DNA of 5,832 nucleotides from Hyphomicrobiales bacterium (GTDB lineage: Bacteria > Pseudomonadota > Alphaproteobacteria > Rhizobiales > Beijerinckiaceae): the NCBI GenBank assembly GCA_028290085.1, contig JAQGKN010000227.1, forward strand, positions 1 to 5,832, given 5' to 3'. Both the position numbers and the translations under genes were made by a program. Below, in pieces: positions 1 to 5,158 of the stretch. The notes beneath the pieces were generated by a model. It worked only from the letters and a program-made list of their open reading frames with translations. It did no database searches and had not been told where the DNA came from. Position 1 is the first letter of the stretch; each line of letters opens with the position of its first letter.

Positions 1-189
1 CGCTCCCCTTCCAAAGCGACGGAATCACTACCGACGCCGAAATGGAAGGAGTTTTTCAGCAGCCTGCTAGCACCGGATATTGCGCGGAAAGTTCTTGAAG
101 ATCTGGAAGCCTCCAAGACGGCGCCCGCGTGTTTCGACGCTGGGATGGCACTGACACATTTGGACAAAGGAATCTGGGTCCCGAAATAG
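1..189 (+). pseudogene. C-terminal remnant of a DUF2019 gene (runs off left edge)
   Basis: An open frame runs from the left edge to a TAG stop at 187-189 (62 codons). Its last 40 codons (67-186) match the end of the complete DUF2019 protein at 353-718 at 34 of 40 residues. Both share the ending LDKGIWVPK and the segment LEDLEASKTAPACF. The 22 codons before position 67 do not resemble the corresponding part of the intact protein, where an HPDPWVRLIAAKK-type helix is expected. Resemblance starts abruptly at the bases ctagcaccggat. No start codon with a ribosome binding site is visible, and the first in-frame ATG (148) is deep inside the domain. I read it as a broken or recombined paralogue. A real gene with a divergent N-terminal part beginning left of the window remains possible. 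Function is unknown for the family. Confidence 0.55.
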
Positions 190-330
190 CTTTGGGCCCA
201 TCGCCTGAAGGCAGGGCACAAACCTCCCCGCCCTCCTTGCGAGGAGCGCAGCGACGCGGCAATCCAGGCGCCGCTGAGAGCGCACTGGATCGCTTCGCTT
301 CGCTCGCGATGACGGCAAGCTACTGTGGCG
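67..330 (+). repeat. Tandem direct repeat, copy 1 (DUF2019 3' end plus palindrome)
   Basis: This segment recurs at 596-860 in the same orientation, offset 529 bases in the coding part and 530 after the stop. The coding portion (67-189) matches copy 2 at about 104 of 123 bases by hand count, and the palindrome inside it at 74 of 79. Between the stop codon and the palindrome the match is weaker. It begins sharply at ctagcaccggat and fades after tgtggcg near 330. The unit therefore holds a gene 3' end with its downstream repeat element, but not the gene 5' end. Confidence 0.8.
237..315 (+). repeat. Dispersed imperfect palindrome, copy 1
   Basis: The left arm starts ttgcgaggagcgcagcgacg and ends ggcaatccag. 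The right arm starts ctggatcgcttcgcttcgct and ends cgcgatgacgg. Read on the opposite strand, the right arm resembles the left arm with small gaps, so the element could fold into a long imperfect hairpin. Elements of this form (TTGCGAGGAGCGAAGCGACGC) are, from general knowledge, scattered through many Hyphomicrobiales genomes and yield spurious small reading frames of the MPSSRAKRSDPE type on the opposite strand. It lies 47 bases after the stop of the DUF2019 remnant, so it might also act as a transcript end or mRNA-stabilising hairpin; that is inference. Confidence 0.8.
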
Positions 331-340
331 TGCGCAAGTC

Positions 341-345
341 AGGAG
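341..345 (+). promoter_or_regulatory. Ribosome binding site of DUF2019 gene
   Basis: AGGAG lies 7 bases before the ATG at 353. It supports this start over the in-frame ATG at 371, which has no comparable purine run at a good distance. Confidence 0.65.
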
Positions 346-352
346 ATCGGAA

Positions 353-718
353 ATGACGAACGTGCTCCCGATGCGGGCGCTATCCCAAGCACTCGTCGAT
401 CAGTTCGTCGCGTTCGCAACCGAACAAGGCGCCATGATAGCAAATGACGATACACGCCGGGCCAATTGGCTGTTCGATCAGTTGGCGATCATAGAAAACG
501 AACTGAGGGTCCGTGGCGATAAGGGCATGCTGTTGATGCTTCTTCAACATCCGGACCCTTGGGTGCGCCTTATTGCAGCTAAAAAGGTATTTGTTCTAGC
601 ACCGGATCTTGCAAGGAAGGCTCTTGAAGATTTGGAAGCCTCCAAGACCGCGCCCGCGTGTTTCCACGCTGGGATGTCTCTGATGTATCTAGACAAAGGT
701 ATCTGGGTGCCAAAATAA
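353..718 (+). CDS. DUF2019 domain-containing protein
   Basis: This 121-residue protein has no signal peptide or membrane segment and is probably cytosolic. I recognise the DUF2019 pattern: an N-terminal helix LVDQFVAFATEQ (14-25), the FDQL segment with NELRVRG (41-55), a helix pair around HPDPWVRLIAAKKV (66-79), LAPDLARKALEDL (82-94), and the C-terminal AGMSLMYLDKGIW (106-118). The APD/ARKAL and WVRLIAAKK helices resemble HEAT-like alpha repeats. The family has no established function. The start at 353 is backed by AGGAG at 341-345. GC is about 53% by hand count, clearly below the mid-60s of the downstream cluster, which hints at transfer. Its last 40 codons are duplicated at 67-186. A stand-alone transcription unit is likely, because a palindrome follows the stop and the next gene starts 236 bases on. 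Family call is firm; role unknown. Confidence 0.85.
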   Translation: MTNVLPMRALSQALVDQFVAFATEQGAMIANDDTRRANWLFDQLAIIENELRVRGDKGMLLMLLQHPDPWVRLIAAKKVFVLAPDLARKALEDLEASKTAPACFHAGMSLMYLDKGIWVPK

Positions 719-860
719 CGTTCGCACTCGGTGGCAGAAGGAAGAGCACAAACGACCCCGCCGTCTTTGCGAGGAGCGAAGCGACGCGGCAATCCAGGGG
801 CCGCCGGGAGCGCTCTGGATCGCTTCGCTTCGCTCGCGATGACGGCAACGGGCTTTGGCG
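596..860 (+). repeat. Tandem direct repeat, copy 2 (DUF2019 3' end plus palindrome)
   Basis: Second copy of the segment at 67-330. It starts at ctagcaccggat inside the intact DUF2019 gene, continues through its stop (716-718) and the palindrome (767-845), and fades at ctttggcg near 860. In the coding part, about 8 of the roughly 19 differences from copy 1 change the protein and about 11 are silent by my count. The two copies have therefore diverged appreciably and are not a fresh duplication. Confidence 0.8.
767..845 (+). repeat. Dispersed imperfect palindrome, copy 2
   Basis: Identical to the element at 237-315 at 74 of 79 bases. The outer arms are almost unchanged; four of the five differences are in the central part between the arms. 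It begins 48 bases after the DUF2019 stop. Conservation of the arms with change in the loop is what a hairpin-forming element would show. It may separate the DUF2019 unit from the formate dehydrogenase cluster. Confidence 0.8.
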
Positions 861-912
861 CCCTCGCAGAACACCGGAACGCGCGCCCTACCACCAGCCC
901 CCCAATCTCCCA

Positions 913-918
913 TATAAC
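913..918 (+). promoter_or_regulatory. Possible -10 box ahead of the cluster
   Basis: TATAAC is the only A/T-rich, -10-like hexamer in the GC-rich leader, 36 bases before the ATG at 955. No convincing -35 box is found 16-18 bases upstream (accagc region), so this is a weak call. The cluster could instead be read from a promoter inside or before the palindrome. Confidence 0.22.
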
Positions 919-954
919 CGGCTGAGCCCCGCCGTCCGCCAGCCCGAGCCGCCC

Positions 955-1707
955 ATGAACCGCCTGTCCGATTTGGACCACACCGTCGATCTCCCGCCCG
1001 GCTTCGAGCTGGTCACGCTGCGCGAGCACGGCGATGCCTTCGCGCATGCCTGCACCATTGCGGAAAGTGCCGGAGCGGGGACGCTGGTCTGGGTGCGGCG
1101 CTACGATCTCGTCGAATTCGCCGTCGTGCTGGAGCCCGAGGAGCCGCTGGCCTCGGCGCGCCGCGCGCATTTCGCGGCCATGAATGCGATTGGCGATGCC
1201 ATCTCGGCCCATTGCCCGCCCGAGCGGCAGGTCAGTTTCCGCTGGCCCGACAAGGTGCTGTTCGACGATGGCCTGCTCGGCGGCGCGCAGCTCGGCTGGC
1301 CCAGGGACTGCGCGGAAACCGAGGTGCCCGCCTGGCTCGTCTGCGGCATCATGCTGCGCTCCGCCGATATGGTGCATGTCGACACGGGCCTTTCGCCCGA
1401 CGGCACCTCGCTGATGGGCGAGGGGTTCGAGCTCGTCGACACAGAAGCGCTGATCGGCAGTTTCGCGCGCCACCTCATGACCGCCTTCGACCGCTGGAAA
1501 GAGCGCGGCTTCAAGGCCGTGGCCGAGACGTTTTTCGAGCGCCTGCCCAAGGGCAAGGCGGGCGAGCGGCGCGGCATCGACACCAACGGCGACCTGCTCG
1601 TCCATGCGCCGCTCGACAAGGGCCCGCCCGAGCGCACGAGCCTGGTCGAGGGGCTGGCCAGGGTCGATTGGTACGACCGCGCCCACCGCGCCCCAAAGCT
1701 CGGGTGA
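955..1707 (+). CDS. Biotin/lipoate protein ligase-like protein with DUF4444
   Basis: 250 residues, soluble, no signal peptide. The N-terminal 185 or so residues follow the BPL/LplA fold: GDAFAHA (26-32), GTLVWVRRYDLVEFAVVLEPEEPL (42-65) as the first strand pair, FRWPDKVLFDDGLLGG (95-110) equivalent to the KWPNDL...DRKLAG strand of BirA, then SFARHL (169-174). The C-terminal part, including RRGIDTNGDLLV (205-216), matches the DUF4444 extension. At the position of the catalytic lysine in true ligases (RKLAG) this protein has Leu107, and the GRGRRG nucleotide loop is absent. Ligase activity is therefore doubtful. The frame is open upstream to 658, but that part encodes the palindrome, so ATG 955 is chosen; its ribosome site is weak. 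It is the first gene of the tight formate dehydrogenase-linked cluster, 4 bases before the next. Family confident, function unknown. Confidence 0.85.
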   Translation: MNRLSDLDHTVDLPPGFELVTLREHGDAFAHACTIAESAGAGTLVWVRRYDLVEFAVVLEPEEPLASARRAHFAAMNAIGDAISAHCPPERQVSFRWPDKVLFDDGLLGGAQLGWPRDCAETEVPAWLVCGIMLRSADMVHVDTGLSPDGTSLMGEGFELVDTEALIGSFARHLMTAFDRWKERGFKAVAETFFERLPKGKAGERRGIDTNGDLLVHAPLDKGPPERTSLVEGLARVDWYDRAHRAPKLG

Positions 1708-1711
1708 GGCC

Positions 1712-2257
1712 ATGCTGAAACTGCCGCGCACCCTGCGCCTCGACCCTTCAGACACTTTCGTCTTCGACCGGGCTGCGGAGCCCGGCGAATGGGCCGTGTC
1801 GGGCGCCTTCGCCTTCTGGGATGTCGAGCCCGAGACGCTCGGCCCCAAGCAGCGCACGGCGTTGCGTGCGGGATTCCTGGGCCTGACGAGTTTCGGCTGG
1901 TCGACGCTCTGCGTCGTGGTCGAGGCCAGCGTGGCTGAGCGTGAACAGGCGGTCGAAAGCCTCGCGGCGCATCTGCTCGCCCATTTCGGCGCGCCCTCGC
2001 CGGAGGCCGCGCGCGCGGCGGCGGAGGAAGAGGTGGCCTTCGCGCAGGCGCTCTGCGATCACCCGGAGCAGACGATCCTTGCCGTGCAGCGTCAGGTCGA
2101 GGATGGTCAGATTCGCGAGCGTTTCCGCACTCTGCATGCGCGTGAGCCCGTGCCCGGCGGAGATGGCCTGCACGCCCATTCCCGCGCCTTCACCTTTCAT
2201 GAGGTTGAGGACGACAGCCACCCCGTCGAGGAGATCGATCTTCTCGGACTGATGTAG
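1712..2257 (+). CDS. DUF6505 family protein
   Basis: 181 residues, acidic, probably cytosolic, with no signal or membrane segment. Recognisable family segments are LPRTLRLDPSDTFVF (4-18), EPGEWAVSGAFAFWD (23-37), AGFLGLTSFGWSTL (53-66), AAAEEEVAFAQALCDHP (102-118) and a terminal EEIDLLGLM (173-181). I know of no established function for the family. The start at 1712 directly follows the preceding stop (4-base gap), with GTGAGG overlapping that stop as a ribosome site, so the two genes are likely translationally coupled. A longer frame from 1604 overlaps the preceding gene and gives arginine/serine-rich, non-family sequence, so it was not used. Location next to formate dehydrogenase genes is the only clue to its role. 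Confidence 0.85.
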   Translation: MLKLPRTLRLDPSDTFVFDRAAEPGEWAVSGAFAFWDVEPETLGPKQRTALRAGFLGLTSFGWSTLCVVVEASVAEREQAVESLAAHLLAHFGAPSPEAARAAAEEEVAFAQALCDHPEQTILAVQRQVEDGQIRERFRTLHAREPVPGGDGLHAHSRAFTFHEVEDDSHPVEEIDLLGLM

Positions 2258-2268
2258 ACGGACCGCAC

Positions 2269-3288
2269 ATGAGAGAGTTCTGGGTCGCTTCCGGCCATCA
2301 CCTGACGCGCCGCGCCGATCACGGCGGCCTTCAAGTGACGCCCGAACTCATCATGGCCTATCTGGCGCGGCCCGAACTGCTGCCGCCCGACGATGCCTGC
2401 GACGCCGAGCGCGCGCTGCATGCCGCGCTCATGGCCGACCCGCTGCGGCAGGTGTTGCCAGCTGAAATCACGGCCATCGTCGATGAAGACGCGCGCGAAA
2501 ACTGGGGCTTCATGCTCACCTTCCGCGATCGCATCGCCGGCGCCCCCTCGCTGGAGGCCGCCTATCTGTCCTTTGCGCAAAAGGGCGCGGCGGGCGTGCC
2601 GCCGCTGTTCCTGACGCAGCTCTGCCAGCTCGTCCTGCGCAACGCGCTCGATGGCTGCGAAGACCCGTACGTGCTGCGCGCGGCGGAAGTGTTTTATCGC
2701 CCGCAAAAGGCGACGCTGCATGAGGGCACATTGCTGCTCGCCGATGCCGAGGTGGTCGAGATCCAGCAGAGGGGCGCGTCGCAATCGCATCTGACGCCGC
2801 TCGCAGCCCTGCTCGATCCCGTGCCGGAATTCGGCGATCTCGACGTGATGGACGATGAGAACGCGTGGACCTATTGGTCGCGCTCCGACGCCAACACCAT
2901 GATCATGAACCTCGGCGGCAACGCCAAGGCGCGCGCGGGCCTCTGCACGGCCATCGAGCTGTGGGTTGCGCATCTGCTCGGCGTGCGCGTGAAAGTCGAG
3001 CCGCAGGCCTCGATCGAAGATCGCGACTGGCGCTGGTTCGCGGGTCTCGACAGCGAGGGTACGAAAATCGGCAATGCGCTCTGGAACGGCGCGGCGCTGG
3101 GGCCCACCATGACAGAGCGCGTGGTTGCGCTCTTGCGGCTGACTTTTGAAGACGAGCGCATGGTCGATCCCGCGCTGCGCGGCAAGCCGGTCTATCTCAT
3201 CGGTGCGACGGACGCGGACCAGATCTGGCGTATGAAGCCGCAAAACCTTCTCGCCGGGCTGCCGCTCGCAGCGGGGCGCGCGTCATGA
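2269..3288 (+). CDS. DUF6352 family protein
   Basis: 339 residues, soluble, no signal peptide. Family hallmarks are seen along the whole length: FWVASGHHL at the start (4-12), YLARPELLPP (31-40) with CDAERALHAAL (44-54), DARENWGFMLTFRDR (74-88), PPLFLTQL (111-118) with LRNALDGCEDPYVLRAAEVFYRPQ (123-146), TLHEGTLLLADAE (149-161), TYWSRSDA (201-208), WVAHLLGV (232-239), TKIGNALWNG (265-274) and RMKPQNLLAGLP (321-332). It looks alpha-helical and full length. I know no assigned activity. It starts 11 bases after the preceding stop; its own ribosome site is weak. Its stop overlaps the next start as ATGA (3285-3288), typical of coupled translation. In related genomes, as I recall, this family sits with DUF3305/DUF3306 and formate dehydrogenase, which fits an accessory or maturation role (inference). 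Confidence 0.87.
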   Translation: MREFWVASGHHLTRRADHGGLQVTPELIMAYLARPELLPPDDACDAERALHAALMADPLRQVLPAEITAIVDEDARENWGFMLTFRDRIAGAPSLEAAYLSFAQKGAAGVPPLFLTQLCQLVLRNALDGCEDPYVLRAAEVFYRPQKATLHEGTLLLADAEVVEIQQRGASQSHLTPLAALLDPVPEFGDLDVMDDENAWTYWSRSDANTMIMNLGGNAKARAGLCTAIELWVAHLLGVRVKVEPQASIEDRDWRWFAGLDSEGTKIGNALWNGAALGPTMTERVVALLRLTFEDERMVDPALRGKPVYLIGATDADQIWRMKPQNLLAGLPLAAGRAS

Positions 3289-3773
3289 CGCAGGAATCAC
3301 GAAACATCGGCGTGGTCATCGCTCGCCGCCGCGTGGACAATCCCTGGGTCGACCACGTCTGGGTGCCCCATGCGGTGCTGGCGCAGGCGCCAGACGTCGC
3401 AGACTGGACGCTGATCGCGGAAGACGGCGATGTCTCGCTGCATTATGCGGGTGAGGCGAGCATTGAGCTCTTTGCTTCCGACACCGCCAATTACCGGGAC
3501 AATCTCGCGCTGGACGAGCCGCGCCTGTGGATCGCCTGCCGCAGCCGCGAGGGCGGGGCATTCCCCGATTCTGTTCGTGTGACGGCAGACCCGACCGAAG
3601 GCGAAGCTTTCTTCGAAAGTGGGGCCGACATCGTGGGCACCGTCGCCATGCCCGCCGACACGCGGGCATGGATCGACGTCTTCGTTGAGGCGTTTCATGT
3701 CGAGCGCGTCTTCCAGAAGCGCCAGCGCGATCGCGCCGGCGGGGGTGGACGCAAGCGGGAGGGCGAGACGTGA
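3285..3773 (+). CDS. DUF3305 domain-containing protein
   Basis: 162 residues, soluble. The DUF3305 pattern starts with GVVIARRRVDNPWVDHVWVPHAVL (9-32) and continues with LHYAGEASIELFASDTANYRDNL (52-74), LWIACR (81-86), VTADPTEGEAFFESGADIVGTVAMP (99-123), and the helix VFVEAFHVERVFQKRQRDR (132-150). A charged, glycine-containing tail follows. The beta-rich core plus C-terminal helix is typical of the family, whose function is not established. The start overlaps the stop of DUF6352 by 4 bases (ATGA) and its own stop overlaps the next start (GTGA, 3770-3773). Expression is therefore tied to both neighbours. DUF3305 and DUF3306 are usually found as a pair, which suggests that the products act together. 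Confidence 0.9.
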   Translation: MTQESRNIGVVIARRRVDNPWVDHVWVPHAVLAQAPDVADWTLIAEDGDVSLHYAGEASIELFASDTANYRDNLALDEPRLWIACRSREGGAFPDSVRVTADPTEGEAFFESGADIVGTVAMPADTRAWIDVFVEAFHVERVFQKRQRDRAGGGGRKREGET

Positions 3774-4396
3774 GCGACGACGAATCCTTTCTGGCCCGCT
3801 GGTCGCAGCGCAAGCGCGAGGCTTTACGCGAAGCCGCGGCGCCGGAGCCCGTCGTTCCCGCTGAAGAGGAGCCATCGGTCGATCTGAAGTCCTTGCCCAA
3901 GCTCGAGGATCTCACGGGGGCCAGCGACATCACCGCGTTCCTGCAGAAGGGCATTCCCGACGCGCTCCGCAACGCGGCCCTGCGCCGGGCCTGGGCTCTG
4001 GACCCCTCCGTGCGCGACTACGTCGGCGACGCTCTGGACTATGCATGGGACTGGAACGTGCCCGGCGGCGTGCCCGGATCGGGCGAAATGACGGTGGGAA
4101 CGGACGTCGCCAAGATGGTTTCTCAGATCTTTGGCGACAGCCCGAAGGTGCCCGAGCCCAGCGAAAGCCCGGACGGTGAAAAAGTGATCGCATATGGTGC
4201 GACGCAAGAAGAGGTCGCGCGCTCTCCAGTCGCTTGGGATCAAGCATCGCTTTCCCAAGAAGAGACGCAGCCCCCATCTCTTTCGGGGCAGGAAGAGCCA
4301 GCAAATCCAGAGGTAAAGCCTGTCGCTGAACTTGCACAAAGCTCCGCTGCGCCGCAGCAGAAGCTAGCCCGCCATGGCAGCGCTCTTCCGAGGTGA
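3770..4396 (+). CDS. DUF3306 domain-containing protein
   Basis: 208 residues with a GTG start in the GTGA overlap with DUF3305; the purine run ggagggcgag before it serves as ribosome site. The conserved N-terminal half contains FLARWSQRKREA (7-18), an acidic linker (22-37), LPKLEDLTGASDITAFLQKG (42-61), PDALRNAALRRAWALDPSVRDY (63-84) and YAWDWNVPGGVPGSG (91-105), all typical of DUF3306. Residues 124-198 are a low-complexity Pro/Glu/Ser/Ala tail, likely unstructured and visibly less GC-rich. The protein closes with the short conserved element LARHGSALPR (199-208). No signal peptide or cysteine cluster. Function unknown. Placement directly ahead of torD-fdhA suggests a cytoplasmic accessory factor (inference). 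Confidence 0.9.
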   Translation: MSDDESFLARWSQRKREALREAAAPEPVVPAEEEPSVDLKSLPKLEDLTGASDITAFLQKGIPDALRNAALRRAWALDPSVRDYVGDALDYAWDWNVPGGVPGSGEMTVGTDVAKMVSQIFGDSPKVPEPSESPDGEKVIAYGATQEEVARSPVAWDQASLSQEETQPPSLSGQEEPANPEVKPVAELAQSSAAPQQKLARHGSALPR

Positions 4397-4443
4397 TCCG
4401 CCGAAGGTCTAATGTTGCTTAATTTCGACTGTGACACATTGCG

Positions 4444-4471
4444 GCCAAGGTGTAAGCAGCCAAGGTTGGCT
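4444..4471 (+). promoter_or_regulatory. Candidate operator: repeated GCCAAGG with inverted repeat
   Basis: The 114-base gap between DUF3306 and torD contains GCCAAGG twice (4444-4450 and 4459-4465, offset 15). The second copy is part of AGCCAA-GG-TTGGCT (4458-4471), with 6-base arms around a 2-base centre. Short paired half-sites at such a spacing can be regulator sites, and the GTGACA (4431-4436) and TAAGCA (4453-4458) hexamers nearby are promoter-like at 16 bases apart. None of these is strong; chance is a real alternative. Confidence 0.25.
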
Positions 4472-4510
4472 GGGCTATGACGCCGGCTGGCGCACGAAGC
4501 GGAGTGGTGG

Positions 4511-5116
4511 GTGGTTCGCAAAGAGATGACAGAATCGGGCGCGGTCGACGAGATCGATGCTCTGCGTGGAGCCGAATACGGCCTTCTCGCGATGCTTCTC
4601 GGCGCCGCACCCACGACCGATCTCCTGACCCGCGTGGCGGGGCTGCGCGGCGACGTATCGGCGCTCGGCCTGGCGCATATCGAACTGGCTCAAGCCGCCG
4701 AAGCAGCTGATGAAACTGCTGTCGGGCGCGAATATTTCAATCTTTTCATTGGTGTGGGACGCGGCGAGCTGCTGCCCTACGGCTCCTATTACCAGACCGG
4801 CTTCCTGCACGAGCGCCCGCTCGCCCGTGTCCGTGAAGACCTCGCGCTGATGGGGATCGAGCGTGCTGGCCATATGCGCGAGCCGGAAGATCACATCGCC
4901 ATTCTCTGCGAGGTGATGGCTGGCTTCGCGCGCGGCGAGTTCGAAGCGGATCTGGCGGCGCAGGCCCGTTTCTTCGAGCGCCATCTGGCGCCCTGGGCCG
5001 CGCGGTTCTTCGCCGACCTGGAAACGACCCGCACCGCGAGTTTCTACAAATCCGTCGGCCGCCTTGGCCGTACGTTCATGGAATTGGAAAGCGAAGCCTT
5101 CACGCTGCCCCATTAA
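4511..5116 (+). CDS. TorD/DmsD-family chaperone for formate dehydrogenase
   Basis: 201 residues from GTG 4511. Members of this cytoplasmic family bind the Tat signal or apo-form of a molybdoenzyme and hold back export until the molybdopterin cofactor is in place; here the client is most likely the FdhA encoded two genes downstream. Visible hallmarks: N-terminal helix AEYGLLAMLL (21-30), EYFNLFIGVGRGELLPYGSY (74-93), GFLHERPLARVRED (97-110), the family motif EPEDHIAILCEVM (124-136), and helix FFERHLAPWAARFFADL (154-170). Length is normal. GTG 4511 has GGAG at 4501-4504 at good spacing. The in-frame ATG at 4526 is an alternative that would remove 5 residues outside the conserved part. A 114-base gap before it suggests a possible separate promoter. 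The next gene begins 42 bases on. Confidence 0.92.
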   Translation: MVRKEMTESGAVDEIDALRGAEYGLLAMLLGAAPTTDLLTRVAGLRGDVSALGLAHIELAQAAEAADETAVGREYFNLFIGVGRGELLPYGSYYQTGFLHERPLARVREDLALMGIERAGHMREPEDHIAILCEVMAGFARGEFEADLAAQARFFERHLAPWAARFFADLETTRTASFYKSVGRLGRTFMELESEAFTLPH

Positions 5117-5158
5117 GGGGCGCGACGGCACGCGAGAGTTCGACCGGAGGAAACTGGC

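Larger units (their letters stand above)
719..954. other. Intergenic region between DUF2019 and the formate dehydrogenase cluster
   Basis: This 236-base gap holds the second palindrome (767-845) and then about 110 bases leading to the first gene of the cluster. I see no credible small gene in it. A long plus-strand frame does run through it into the following gene, but that stretch translates the repeat and does not look like protein. Apart from the palindrome and a weak promoter-like TATAAC (913-918), nothing stands out. Confidence 0.6.

Noticed and set aside
579..848. Minus-strand frames beginning MPSSRAKRSDPE (also at 67-318)
   Set aside because: These are translations of the dispersed palindrome and the antisense of the DUF2019 ends. 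Such frames are common spurious predictions wherever the repeat occurs.
658..954. Extended N-terminus for the ligase-like gene starting at 658
   Set aside because: The extra 99 codons overlap DUF2019 and translate the palindrome; family-like sequence begins only after ATG 955.
1604..1711. Extended N-terminus for DUF6505 starting at 1604
   Set aside because: The extra 36 codons overlap the ligase-like gene out of frame and give Arg/Ser-rich sequence. ATG 1712 has a ribosome site and matches the family start.
544..1857. A 437-codon open frame on the minus strand
   Set aside because: It runs antisense through the DUF2019 end, the palindrome, the ligase-like gene and the start of DUF6505, all of which have recognisable family sequence on the plus strand. 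The minus translation is low-complexity and typical of GC-rich shadow frames.
2197..3243. A 348-codon open frame on the minus strand
   Set aside because: Antisense to DUF6352, whose plus-strand protein matches its family along the whole length. The minus product is rich in Arg/His/Ala and not recognisable.
3647..3670. Perfect 9-base inverted repeat CATGCCCGC / GCGGGCATG with a 6-base loop
   Set aside because: It lies inside the DUF3305 coding sequence, far from gene ends, with no T-run. Arms of this kind arise by chance in GC-rich coding DNA, so it is not called a terminator or operator.
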